Shown: piece after piece, positions 35,165 to 45,744 of the stretch | Layout: each line of letters starts with the position of its first letter | How positions within the stretch are numbered: position 1 is the first letter of the stretch | Source of the DNA: Molanna angustata | Taxonomy: Eukaryota; Arthropoda; Insecta; Trichoptera; Molannidae | Direction of reading: 5' to 3' | DNA length: 64,000 nt | Assembly (NCBI GenBank): GCA_963576475.1 | Contig: OY754978.1 | Coordinates: 3,273,364 to 3,337,363, forward strand | The notes under the pieces: generated by a model | The model's input: the letters and a program-made list of their open reading frames with translations, nothing else | Told to the model about the DNA's origin: nothing | The model's database searches: none | Position numbers and translations under genes: made by a program

Positions 35165-36288
35165 ATACGCCCTTAATAGGGCATTTACAAAAAAATACAG
35201 GATAAATAGAACAATGTAGGCACACTAAAATAATAATAAGTGTAAATACATCGATTATATAGGTACATAATAAAAAAATCGTAAGTAGTTAAAGGAAGAA
35301 CAATATAAAACAACATAATACAACATAATAAAAGAAAATAGAGGTAAATGATAAAAAAAAAACTAGACATAAAAGAAGAAAAAAAATAAACAGTATTACA
35401 TATTCAATTTAAACAACAAAAATAAACAAAGCAAAGTAAAAATCAAAAATTATAATATGCGTTAAGCATCCTTTTGAAACCATCTATAGTGTGTACATTA
35501 AATATATCAACAGCACTATATTGGTTTCCAAGGCGGTGCAATCTATGTATTGGTGAGTTAATGATAAAGTTATTTCGAAGATTCTCTATATGAAAAGGTA
35601 CATTTTGACGTGAAGCAAACCTTGTAGGTACTCTGAATTTTATCATTTCAACTAGGTCAGGGGTGTCCAATATACCGTTGATTATTTTAAATAAACAAAT
35701 TAAATCACAAATCGTTCTTCTGTTTGATAATTTCGATAAATTTAAAATACTCATTAGAAAATCATAATTTAATTTTTCTAAAGGAATGGATAATTTATAA
35801 TTTACAAATCTTAAAAATTTATGTTGAACCCTTTCGACCCTCAATGAGTGCACATTATAAAACGGCGACCATATAGTTTAATTATATTCAAGATTACTAC
35901 GAACAAGTGATGTATAAAGGGTTTTAAATGTATTAATAGATCTAAAATTTTTGACGGTTCTCAAAATATATCCAAGGCATTTTAAAGCTTTATTAGTTGT
36001 TTCAGTTATGTGAGAAATAAATGTAAGCCTCTCATCAAACAATATACCAAGATCCTTTATTGATGTTACTTTAGTTAAGTTATTGTTGTCTATTGTGTAT
36101 TGAAAATTGATACTAGTTTTATTTCTACAGAATCTGATGAATTGACATTTAGTATAGTTAAGGTAAAAAGAATTCGAAGCACACCACTCGAGTAAATGGT
36201 TAAGATTTAATTGTAACGCCATACAGTCGTTTAAGTTCTTTATCGTTTTGTAAATTTTCAAGTCATCTGCAAAAAGTAAGAACTAACA
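35165..36288 (-). mobile_element. CR1/Jockey-like LINE, reverse-transcriptase C-terminal half
   Basis: The minus strand starts with FLLFADDLKIYK near 36285, the catalytic FADD motif of reverse transcriptase. It is followed by LNHLLEWCASNSFYLNYTKC, LGILFDERLTFISHI and SLVRSNLEYN. A single in-frame TAA near 35879 splits it. The frame resumes with TIWSPFYNVHSLRVERVQHK and continues to NAYYNF at 35443. A 3' UTR of about 280 bp ends in (AATA)n near 35165. 5'-truncated just before the FADD motif. Confidence 0.88.
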
Positions 36289-36320
36289 TGTTTCTAACAA
36301 CATATGAACATGTTTCGTAT

Positions 36321-37157
36321 TCATTCATTCGTCCTTTTCCTCATGACTGAGGATAGCGGCTGTAGTATGTCGCCACACGTATGGCCCGCCTCCATGCCAA
36401 TCTGTTTTGGGCTGAACGCAGAGCACCAGTCACCGAAGACCCCATTGTGGACTTTTAACCAAATCGCTCCATCTGGTCGGCGAGCGACCACGAGATCTCC
36501 GTCCCTCCACGCTGCCCATCACAACAAGCTTCTCGAGGCAGTCTGGTTCCCTTCTGGCAATGTGTCCAAAGAATTGAAGTATACGTCTGTAACATATCGT
36601 CGATAGACGATCCTCAATCCTTAGCTCGTCAAGAATTGACACATTGGTTCTTCTGGCTGTCCATGGGATGCGCAGCATACGCCTCCAGCACCACATTTCG
36701 AAAGCATCGATCCTCTTTCGCTCTGACTCCCTAAGTGTCCATGTTTCCACACCATACAGGAACATCGGGAATATCAGAGCTCTGATGAGTCTAGCCTTCG
36801 TGTTTTTCGTAATGGTCCTGTCCTTCCATACTCTTGTGAGCTTTCCCAGTGCTCCCTTTGCCATGGCGATGCGTCTTTTTACTTCCGCTTCACAACCACC
36901 GGTGTCACATATGTTGGAACCCAGATATGTGAAGTCATGTACTATCTCAAGATGGTTTAGAGAGTTTATTGGGGGAAGTTTACATGCTCTATCAATCACC
37001 ATCAGTTTGGTTTTGCATTGGTTTATGCTCAGACCGAGTGATAAACTTTCCCTCTCAACACGATCCAAAAGTTGTTTCATATCGGTCTCGTTTGTGGCTA
37101 CTAGAGTTGTGTCGTCTGCAAAGCGTAAGTTGGAGATTTTCTTGCCACCAATGCTGA
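36321..37157 (-). mobile_element. RTE-like LINE, reverse-transcriptase fragment, 11-bp target duplication
   Basis: ATGTTTCGTAT is duplicated at 36310-36320 and 37158-37168. The minus strand reads GGKKISNLRFADDTTLVATN (catalytic FADD) and an open frame of at least 216 codons. Motifs include FTYLGSNICDTGG, EVKRRIAMAKGALGKLTRVW, LYGVETWTLRESERKRIDAF and GRRSRGRSPTRWSDL. The tail is (GAAT)n. The ORF is open through most of its length, so the copy is fairly young, but lacks the endonuclease and most of the reverse transcriptase. Confidence 0.9.
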
Positions 37158-37168
37158 ATGTTTCGTAT

Positions 37169-38562
37169 AATATTAATTAATTTATTTATTTGTTCAGGTA
37201 AGAAACAGTGACAATAGACAATATAAAAAAGCAACTTTCCACAAATTAATTAAATTAAGTAAACAGTACAAAACAACAAAAATATAAAACCTATACTTAA
37301 AAATACAAAAAAAAACATTAATTAAAAACTGTAGATTTGGAGGTCTAAACTAAAAATTGAGAGGATTTTCAAAAAACTGTAAATATACAGTTAAACTGTA
37401 GGGTTAGCTATACTGGTTTACATCCACCTGAGGAAGAGAACGGACGTTCCCGAAACATGTAGTGAATAAGGAAATATACAAAGTATAGTTTTGTGTTTAA
37501 TTTAAATAATTGATTATCATATGTGTACTGCTAGTGCAATGCATGAGGGGATAATAATGCATAAATCTAACAACAGCCCCATAACAGGTTATATTTAGTG
37601 GAGCGTTGTTGATCATCTTCTAGGTATATATTGTAAGAACAAAATATATGGAATTATAAAAAATCGATTCAATGTAGAAAAGTATTGTCGGTTGAAAAAT
37701 ACAATTATATTGAGATATAATATCGTCATAGGTAATTATTATTATGCTATTGAGTATCGAGCCTAGCATTAGGTATTTTAAAAATTAATTAATAAATATA
37801 TTATTTTTGTTTGTTTTATTGTTTGCTTGTCCGTGTTGGTCAATTTATTGTGAAGAGGTTATCTTGAATTCTTCACTTATCGTGTCGTATGTAGACATAA
37901 GGCCACACACAACTGATCAATTCAATAAACAATTTTACAACAATGGCGCCACATCAAAAAATTGACGATTTAATAAAGGGAAAAGAAATTAAGTCAATTG
38001 ATATAAATATGTACAATATATACAATAGACATGACTGAATAGGACATTTCTCATGGAGAAAAATTCTAATTCAAACTATTTGATATATATATGGAGTGTA
38101 CCCAACTTACATGCATCACCCTGATCTCCTTGAGGCCTGTGCCTATGAGAGTCTCGAAAAAAAGTGAGATAATTCGTTACTTCTGGTGGGTTACAAGGCA
38201 TTTATGCTCCCCCGAACTACATGAGAGGTAGAGGACACTACTTGTTTAATTCACCTGCCGCTCGTACAGACGTGGTTGCTCGCAACACTCTCGTACGAAT
38301 GTCTGTTTTGTTAAATGGTTTACCTGTTGAAGCAGACGTCTTCTTCTGGGGCGTTCAGCAATTTAAAAAATATATTAAATAAAACAACGAACAGGTGTCG
38401 CACTGTAACTGGCGTAAAGCTGTTGTGTGAGAAGGAAAAAAAAATTTCCTATATTCTAAAATCCTATTCATTAAAATCTTAAATCCTGTAGTCATTTTAA
38501 ACATATCCCCGTGGTATGTATGTATAATGTATATACTTTTTCAAAAGGCGCCTTGTTGATTT
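37169..38562. other. AT-rich DNA with hammerhead-like motif at 37428-37456
   Basis: 37410-37500 matches the reverse complement of 46950-47075, including CTGAGGA, a stem-loop and GAAAC. The rest is AT-rich. A moderately GC-rich part at 38100-38420 (CCTGCCGCTCGTACAGACGT) has no assignable frame. Confidence 0.4.
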
Positions 38563-38574
38563 AAATGTATGTGT

Positions 38575-38953
38575 CATCATCATCATCAGCTCCACATCCC
38601 AAGGTGGGACCTGGCTTCCAAAAGAAGTCTTCGCCATTCCGATCTGTCAGCGGCTCCTTGTCTCCAATTGACCACGCCCAAAGAGTCGAGGTCCCCCTGG
38701 ACGCAGTCCATCCATCTCAACTTGGATCTCCCCCTACACCTCACACCCTCTGGTCTATGGTGAAGGACTCTTCTGGCGGACAGTTGCTCACTCATCCTCT
38801 CCACATGTCCAAGTCATCTGAGTCTCCCAATCCTTACAAATACCCTAACGTCTATATCATCATAAAGCTGGTACAGCTCGTGATTGTATCTGATTCTCCA
38901 CACACCACCCTCACAGACAACTCCGTAGATTCGCCACAGGATCTTTCTTACAA
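38575..38953 (-). mobile_element. 5'-truncated RTE-like LINE, 12-bp target duplication
   Basis: AAATGTATGTGT is duplicated at 38563-38574 and 38954-38965. The minus strand encodes KILWRIYGVVCEGGVWRIRY, NHELYQLYDD, GHVERMSEQLSARRVLHHRP and RCRGRSKLRWMDCVQGDLDS. A TGA replaces the expected tryptophan codon just before LGHVERM (near 38815). The tail is (TGATGA)n. Confidence 0.9.
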
Positions 38954-39001
38954 AAATGTATGTGTGTATACTTATTTACTTATGTATAAAGGTGGGCAAA
39001 T

Positions 39002-39172
39002 CTGGTCCAACCGGCGAAATCAAGACCCTCACGATTACCCATATCATGGATATAATTATTATAAGGAGTTCAATAATATCTTTAGATGTCATAGAACTCC
39101 ATATATGATAATTATAACCATGATATGGGTAATCATGAGGGTATTTATTTCGCCCGTTGGACCAGACTTAGG
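39002..39172. mobile_element. Fold-back element G
   Basis: Two arms of about 75 bp, from TCTGGTCCAACCGGCGAAAT to GCCCGTTGGACCAGA, pair around AATATCTTTAGATGTCAT. Arm word CCCATATCATGGATATAATT. One of about seven copies in the window. Confidence 0.8.
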
Positions 39173-39224
39173 TACCCCCAGTGTTTTAGTTGCTCATATA
39201 TTTATTTTATTGTTTTTATTGCAG

Positions 39225-40043
39225 GGAATAGAATAAACGGAGCACTTAGACCAGTAATGTCCGACCCAAGCATCTCAAAGGAAGCCAAAATTGCAGTACA
39301 CAATGCAATTGTGGTGCCTACTTTGACGTATGCTAGTGAAACATGGACCTGGCAAAGAACACATGAAAGTAGAATAAATGCTGTAGAAATGAGATCACTA
39401 AGAAGAGTATGCAATAGAACGATATATGATAGAATAAAAAATGAGGACATAAGGAGAGAATGCAAGTTAAAGAAGGATATTGTCGGCCTTCGTGGCTCAG
39501 TTGGTTGGGTATCTGACTACTGATCCAAAGGTCCCGGGTTCGATTCCCGGTGGAGACACAGTTTTTAATTGTGTTTTCAGTCTGGATCTGTGAGACGATT
39601 AATATCGTAAGTCTCCAGAATGTGGCAACTTGTCATTGGGTGCGTGTAAAATTAATATTTGACATAGTACCTGTTAGTTGCCCGAAAAATAATATATAAA
39701 TAATAAAATAATAATAATATTATATGTAAAATGAAAGTGAATGCTTTAAGGTGGTTTGGACATATAGAAAGAATGAACGATGAACGGCTGACCAAAAAAA
39801 TATACATGGGTGCAAGAGATGGAGTGAATAGCAGAGGTCGCCCCAGAAAGGGATGGCATGACCATGTGAATGATATTTTGAAAGAAGGAAACATAAAAAG
39901 TTTGAACAATCGACGAGCATGTATGAGACGATGCATGGATGTAAAGGAAGCCAGAAATGTGTGCAAAAATAGAGAAGTATGGCGCTCAATTCTCTCTGCT
40001 TACCCCGTAAGGGACATGGCGTGATGGTATGTATGTATGTATT
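39225..40043 (+). mobile_element. LINE-E 3' part, split by SINE-B
   Basis: The plus strand codes GNRINGALRPVMSDPSISKE, TLTYASETWTWQRTHESRIN and DRIKNEDIRRECKLKKDI. After the SINE follow KVNALRWFGHIERMNDERLT, GVNSRGRPRKGWHDHVNDIL and SAYPVRDMA with a stop. It ends GCGTGATGGTATGTATGTAT. Removing 39481-39716 restores one reading frame. The 5' boundary is marked by TTTTTATTGCAG just before GGAATAG. Confidence 0.88.
39481..39716 (+). mobile_element. SINE-B inside LINE-E
   Basis: tRNA-derived head: A box GTGGCTCAGTTGGTTGGG and B box GGGTTCGATTCCC. The body is TCTGTGAGACGATTAATATC, GTCTCCAGAATGTGGCAACT, ending CTGTTAGTTGCCCG and an AT-rich tail. ATAT flanks it on both sides as a possible short target duplication. 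Confidence 0.88.
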
Positions 40044-40572
40044 ATAGGAACGCTTTAATTTTGTATTCTTATAAATGTAAACCGATAATTGGTTTCCCTT
40101 TTTAAATATTTAATTTTATCAATGTTTTTTATTTTATATAAAAAAAAAACTTTTGGTTTACCAAAAGTTAGGTTATGTGAATGTCGAGTGATTTTATACA
40201 GTGTCATCATATCTATGATTTTTCGTTTATTATTTAATGATATTAGATAAATATACACCAGCCTGTCATTATAACAGTCAAATTGATGGCTTATCCCCTC
40301 TCTAAAAACCAAAATTCGTGTAAGTTTTCTTTAGACAAATTCTAACAAATGACAGAGGAAATAACAACAAATAAATCAAACAATAAAGTAAGCGAGATGA
40401 AAAGTAAATAAAAATATTATATAGAAAAAACAAATCATAATAAATTGAATAATTCAGCTACACATTTTTCAAAATTTGCGTAAGGATTTTTATCATGTGT
40501 AAACGATATAAATATAATATTTTTTTTTTTTTTTAACTTTTCTACGGACAATTCTTGGTAGAACTCCATTTC
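40044..40572. other. AT-rich DNA, nothing recognised
   Basis: The minus frame 40055-40312 has no family resemblance. TACGGACAATTCTTGGTAGA at 40543 recalls the flank near 9427. Confidence 0.35.
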
Positions 40573-40780
40573 AAATAATAAATAAATTTGGAATGGTAAA
40601 ATAAAACCAAAGTTTTCAGTTCTACTAATTTAATGACACTGACTAGTTTCGGTCATCCAGTGACCATTTTCAAAGTGTTTTGAAAATGGTCACTGGATGA
40701 CCGAAACTAGTCAGTGTCATTAAATTAGTAGAACTAAAAACTTTGGTTTTATTTTACCATTCCAAATTTATTTATTATTT
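40573..40780. repeat. Near-perfect 208-bp hairpin
   Basis: Arms 40573-40674 and 40679-40780, 102 bp each with one mismatch, around a 4-nt loop. Inside each arm lies GGTCA-CTGGA-TGACCGAAAC. Arms this alike and a loop this short suggest a recent snap-back duplication or a fold-back element. Confidence 0.9.
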
Positions 40781-40867
40781 ATAATATTTTTATTGTAAAA
40801 ATAAACGTGTCTTCAAATAAATATCACTTAATAATTATTTTATTTCTATTGCTTTTTCGAGGTACAA

Positions 40868-41046
40868 TGTCAAATATTTATTTAACACGCACCAAATATC
40901 AAGCTGTCACATTCTGGAGACTTCTGATATGTATTGTCTCACAGATCCAGACTGAAAACACAATTGAAAATTGTGCCTCCGCCGGGAATCGAACGCTGGA
41001 CCTTTAGCTCAGGAGTCGCATTTCCAACCAACTGGCCACGAAGGAC
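40868..41046 (-). mobile_element. SINE-B copy
   Basis: Reverse complement shows CCTTCGTGGCCAGTTGGTTG at the head, GTTCGATTCCCGGC in the B box and the TCTCACAGATCCAGACTGAA body. Compared with 39481-39716 the head has diverged at the A box. Confidence 0.8.
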
Positions 41047-41636
41047 TATATTTCTATCGTTTTGAAAGATTTCTCGCGGTAATTCAGGTTAGTAAGTAAA
41101 CAAAATAAAACATGAACCACGTGGTTTTAATAAAATATTTGATCATCTGTGGTAGCCTTTAGCATGATGATGTCCGGGGACATCCTTTACTCATTTTCTA
41201 AGATCATTGACTGTACCTACAACATACATAGATAACATATTTTTTATTACTTAATAACAGAGATTGAACACTGTACAACCGATTTCTGAGTCGAAACCTC
41301 CAATTCGAATGCCGGTGGCATCTTGTTAATTAAAAATAAATAGGTACCTACCTAAGTATGATTTGAATTATATAATATTACAAGTAGTGTGATAAGATGA
41401 CCAGGGTAGTCTTGGTCTTGCACCCCCGGTCTTAGTCTTGCAATATTTTTTTTAACAATATGTATTCAATTTACACTAAACTGAAAAAGCAGTTTCACAG
41501 TGCTAGCTCTCTCGTACACTTATACAAATTTGATAATGTAATAAAAAATAATATATAACAAAAAATAAAAATTAAAAACTAGCAATACAATATAACAATT
41601 ATTAAAACCATTAACACAACATAAAACAAAGAAAAA
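41047..41636. other. AT-rich DNA, nothing recognised
   Basis: A GTCTTGGTCTTGCAC/GTCTTAGTCTTGCAA pair lies at 41411-41444, echoing 45670. No gene seen. Confidence 0.35.
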
Positions 41637-42105
41637 ACGAGTGGGTTGTGGCCAACGCTAAACTCCTCATTAACAAGTCACTCTATATCAAAATATTCAA
41701 AGTTTCTATAGAAAGTTTGTTTAATTATTTTTTTATTTTATTATGAAAAGTTGATATTTCTTTAATGCCATTTTATGAAAGTAATGAGCCTTTTTACCTA
41801 TTTGAAAATAAAAATTTCAAATTTTAAGTTTCCTGAGCTTGGGGTCACTTTGAAATATTTGACAGTTAAAAAAATTGAGAAGCACTATTCATATATCGTT
41901 CAAAATCTAATGAGATCTAATCGAGTATTAGATATACATATTTGCAAAATTTTAATAGAATCGAATTAGTACTTTAGTCTATAATTGATAAAGTAAAATG
42001 AACACGCCGTACATAGCACATATAGCACATAGCACACACACAGATACATTGTGATGAATATAATATATCCCCACTATTTCCTCACTGGGTTAGTGAGGAG
42101 TAAAA
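41637..42105 (+). mobile_element. Repeat Z, complete copy
   Basis: Inverted ends: ACTCCTCATTAAC near 41670 and GGGTTAGTGAGGAGT near 42090. The middle matches 51412-51910 (AATATTTGACAGTTAAAAAA, ATGAACACGCCGTACATAGC). No coding. The preceding GAGTGGGTTGTGGCCAACGC accompanies most copies. Confidence 0.7.
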
Positions 42106-42177
42106 AATGGTTTTATACGTGATTTACACTATCGTAAACTATTTTTTTTATTTTTTGCATTTTAAGAACAAACCAGG

Positions 42178-42362
42178 GGGGGGCGAGTCTGGTCAACTGG
42201 CGGAATCAAAACCAACCATGTTTACCCATATCATGGATATAATTATCATATAGAGTTCTATAATATCTTAAGATGTTATAGAACTCCATAAGATAATTAT
42301 ATCCATGGTATGGGTAAACATGGATGGTTTTGATTCCGCCGATTGACCAGACTCGCTCCCTG
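42178..42362. mobile_element. Fold-back element G
   Basis: Arms from GCGAGTCTGGTCAACTGGCG to CCGATTGACCAGACTCGC pair around ATAATATCTTAAGATGTTAT. Inner words are ACCATGTTTACCCATATCAT and its complement. Flanking G and C runs obscure the exact ends. Confidence 0.8.
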
Positions 42363-42479
42363 ACTTTGTCATTCACTTTGATTTTATTGTCATTCACACT
42401 ATTCAAGCACAAACAAGAGATATTTCTCTACGACATTATTTTAAATGGAATAATTTTAAAAAAAATATTTTTTAACATT

Positions 42480-42743
42480 CATCATCATCGTTGGGCCTAT
42501 AGCCTGTTATGGGCCCTGGCCTCCTTCAAAATCCGTCGCCATTCCTCCCTGCACTCTGCGGCTCTCTTCCAGTTGGTAAGGCCCAGCGCTCGTACATCAG
42601 CCTCCACATCGTCCAGCCATCTCATTTTTGGTCTGTCTCTGCTTCTTCTTCCGTCTGGTGTGGTGTTTAAAACCTTGTTGGGAGTACGATCATCACTCAT
42701 CCTGTGGACATGGCCCAACCATTGCAGTCTTCTTATTTTAATA
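42480..42743 (-). mobile_element. 5'-truncated RTE-like LINE
   Basis: The minus frame 42497-42718 reads GHVHRMSDDRTPNKVLNTTP, then GRRSRDRPKMRWLDDVEADV and WRRILKEARAHNRL. The tail is TGATGATGATGAATG. TAACATT occurs at 42473-42479 and, beyond the adjacent palindrome, at 42797-42803. This may be the target duplication enclosing both. Confidence 0.85.
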
Positions 42744-42799
42744 TTATTTATGGGAATTCATGCTAAATTTTAAAATTTAGCATGAATTCCCATAAATAA
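42744..42799. repeat. Perfect 56-bp palindrome at a LINE 5' junction
   Basis: Two 28-bp arms without spacer and without mismatch; centre between 42771 and 42772. Core GCTAAATTTTAAAATTTAGC. It touches the 5' end of the minus-strand LINE. Confidence 0.95.
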
Positions 42800-42827
42800 C
42801 ATTTGAACATTTATTTTTATTTATTTA

Positions 42828-42912
42828 TTTATTTTGAATCTTCTTGTACATACAATTAGTACATTGGCGGGCTTATTGCCTAATGGCAATTTCTTCCAAC
42901 CAACCAGAAACT
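42828..42912 (-). repeat. Tail family U copy
   Basis: (TTTA)n at the left, then GTACATTGGCGGGCTTATTG and CCTAATGGCAATTTCTTCCA. Nearby 42955-43080 carries another dispersed repeat (ACCAGCCTATGACAAGTTGC), present in inverse form at 47600-47700. Confidence 0.55.
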
Positions 42913-43080
42913 ATTTACTAGAGAAATTTAAAAAAAATGTTTATGGTATTAATTGGGGTGCTTAGGTTTATATGCCCTCTTAAAGTGATCACGTAAACCA
43001 GCCTATGACAAGTTGCAAGCCCTGTCCCGGTTATCCTATAATTATATATTCCCGCAACGTCTCCATTGAAATTAAAAAAA

Positions 43081-43487
43081 ATCGTAAAAAAGATAAATGA
43101 TTATGTTCGATTTTTTTCTAATATTATTTTATTTTATTTTTATTTTTTCAAATTGAAGCTAACAATGTACAAAAAATAGTACTTATATATGTATAAAAAT
43201 ATCAATTATAACAATTATCATCTCCATACATCAATTATCATCTTACATAATTATCATTACAAAATACAGATACAAATCAAGATACAAAATCAAGACACAA
43301 AATCATATGTGTGTGTGAGGGTGTGTATGTGTGAGGGTTTGTGACCTTACTATAAAACTTCCTTTATAACCTAAATTTATAACGAAAACTAGACGTTATG
43401 TATGTAGGTTTAAAGCGTTATAAAATTGCTATCGAGTCACAGGTTGATGACTGATTTTTAAAAGAATGAGGGTGTCGTTTTAATTAA
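43081..43487. other. AT-rich DNA with (TG)n tract
   Basis: GTGTGTGTGAGGGTGTGTAT at 43310-43340. AT-rich words at 43130-43300 resemble LINE 3' tails. Otherwise nothing recognised. Confidence 0.35.
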
Positions 43488-43995
43488 ATGCGCCAAGCGC
43501 TTAAACATGTTGATTCATTCCTGATTTAATATCATCTAATTCTATTTTTTGTGTTATAATTGTTGTATTGTGTATATTCATCCCAGATTTAATATCACCT
43601 AAATCGATTTGTTTGTTATAATTAAGGAGTCTTAGGAGATTTTAGATGGGTCGGTGGCAGAGCGGTTAGCGCGCTGGGTTTGTAATCCAGTGGTCGCGAG
43701 TGTACTTGTTTAACAAGGACATATTCATTTAAAAAAAAAAAAAAATTAAGTGCGTCAGGCGCTGAAAGTTGTATTGTGTATATTCATCCCTGATTTAATA
43801 TCACCTAAATCGATTTGTTTATGTTATAATTAAGTGCGTCAGGCGCTGAAAGTTGTATTGTGTATATTATTCATCCCTGATTTAATATCACCTTAATCGA
43901 TTTGTTTATGTTATAATTAAGTGCGCCAGGCGCTGAAAGTTGTAGATTCATCCCTGAATTAATATCATCTGAATTGTTATAAATCGATTTGTTTA
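43488..43995. repeat. Tandem repeat, about 84-87-bp unit, split by SINE-C
   Basis: The unit starts TGCGTCAGGCGCTGAAAGTT and contains TCATCCCTGATTTAATATCA and CTAAATCGATTTGTTTATG. Starts at 43751, 43835 and 43922, with diverged units before 43620. The SINE at 43627-43743 lies inside the array. Confidence 0.8.
43627..43743 (+). mobile_element. SINE-C copy with AATTAAG target duplication
   Basis: AATTAAG flanks it at 43620-43626 and 43744-43750. The head is TGGCAGAGCGGTTAGCGCGC (A-box-like) with anticodon-arm-like CTGGGTTTGTAATCCAG. The B box is deleted: GTCGCGAG runs straight into TGTACTTGTTTAACAAGG. Poly-A tail. Confidence 0.8.
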
Positions 43996-45199
43996 TGATA
44001 TTATAATTAGTTTAAATAACAAAATATTATAACTATACCTAAAGTTGGTCTTGTTCTAGAGTCTAGACATAACAATCCTTGATAACTATTTATATTTGTA
44101 ATATTGATAATAATATTAAATACTTTAATATAAGTAAATAATACAATATTTAATATTATTCCACTATATATATAAAGATACGTTTGAACATTAACGCGTT
44201 TCGTTCAGAGCATCTACAGAATAGTGCTTGTGTATCAGTGGACCATTTATGTACAAATACAAATTAGGTACAACTTATATACATAAATCACTTTACCTTG
44301 TTTGACTACATTATCAATATTCAAATAACAAGTTAGTGAAAATTTGTAGATAAAACATCAAATCTCGAACTGATAACATTTGTTACTAAATTATATATTA
44401 TGTACCTAGATTAAAAAATATTATAACATAATAAATATATCATGTTTATTTACTAAAATAGGTCAGTAGTTTTTCTCTATCTGTGTGTGTCTCTCTTAGC
44501 GTCGTTTTCCTCATGATCCCCAACAGATGTACCCTGAACAAAGCTCTCTCTCCAGGAAGGTATAATGTCTCATCTTTAATATTGGAGTTGGCAGTTTCCT
44601 TGACCTAATCGATCCGTCGCACAGCTGATCTCCCACTAGGTCTTCTTCGTGGAACGCTTCCCAGCATCATCGAACTCTCGAGACTTTCACATTCTCTCCT
44701 TGAGACATGGCCAGAGAATCGAAGTATCCTTTAGTAGCGGATTTCTAGCGGAATGTTTACTGTTTACAAGGAAAGTTATTTTGGAGCATATGTTTAAATT
44801 ATTTAAAAATATGAATTACGAAATGACAGATAATTCACGAGAATTTTGGAGAGACGAAAGATGATGGATATTAATGGAGGTTGGAATTGATAAGTAATTT
44901 TGATGTGTAATCTGTAGGTATATACTTTTGAAATTTTTTTTACAGTTAAAAAAAGTAGCGTCTAGCCCCTGAGTTTCTTTTCTGCATTCTTAGGTTAGGT
45001 TTAAGTTTGTGTATAATAATAATAGCGACTCGCGTGAGCGAGTTGCTTTATAAATTGAATTATAAATTATCATAAATTAAATATATAATATTCTTTTAAT
45101 TTTTCGCATTTAATATAAAATTTCACAGCTCATTTGACTTCATACTACGAGATCTCAACCAATCAGAGAGCCAACCGGAAACAGAATGCAAACGGGTAG
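43996..45199. other. AT-rich DNA; possible LINE relic at 44480-44740
   Basis: Minus-strand reading of 44480-44680 gives SVPRRRPSGRSAVRRID and KDETLYLPGERALF. These faintly recall the end of RTE-like ORFs (RPRxRWID, then a DRxxW-like segment). Too decayed to assert. Confidence 0.3.
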
Positions 45200-45693
45200 A
45201 TTCAGATTGTAGACTCTAGTTTAAAAAATACGTGATTAATTGTTTCATCCTCCTCACCACACTGACAAAGAGGACTACCCCAATTCTATACAGATGGGAG
45301 GCAATTGAAATGGCCAAATCTCATTCTGGAAATACATGATATAAACCTTTTTGAAAATTTCCTTTTATGAAACCAAATTCTTAAAGAAATTTTTTGCTGG
45401 ATACCTGCATAATATGATCCTTTGTATTTTTATGTTGTGGACCAATTTTCTTCCCACTTGGAAAACACATTTGCTTTAAGACGAGGAAAAAGATCTGAGA
45501 TTGGGGTTATGAAGTCATCCGGAATGGTACCTGAGATCGTTACCAATTTGGCAAGTTCATCAGCCTTTTCGTTGCCTTCAATCCCTAGGTAAAGTGTGTT
45601 TGAGGTGATATTTTCAATGGAAATGTGCTTCATGGTCTGCAAGGGCCTGCGAGTGGGGTGGTCTAGCATCCCCGGTCTTGATCTTGCAATCAT
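45200..45693 (-). mobile_element. LINE fragment with RNase H end and C-terminal CCHC-like motif
   Basis: The minus frame contains LGIEGNEKADELAKLVTISG (the GNExADxLAK signature of LINE RNase H domains) and ANVFSKWEENWST. After a TAA and a TAG, the same frame continues with SRMRFGHFNCLPS and SPLCQCGEEDETINH. Typical of I/R1/Jockey-type LINEs with RNase H; the usual histidine before GIEGNE is leucine here. A pseudogene. Confidence 0.8.
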
Positions 45694-45744
45694 AGGTGTT
45701 GTCTTGGTCTTGCATGCTAGATCGAGTCTGTTAGTCTTGTTACA

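Noticed and set aside
39214..39226. TTTTTATTGCAG as a 3' splice site before LINE-E coding
   Set aside because: It coincides with the LINE 5' truncation point; a pyrimidine-rich AG is expected by chance in AT-rich DNA and no upstream exon is visible.
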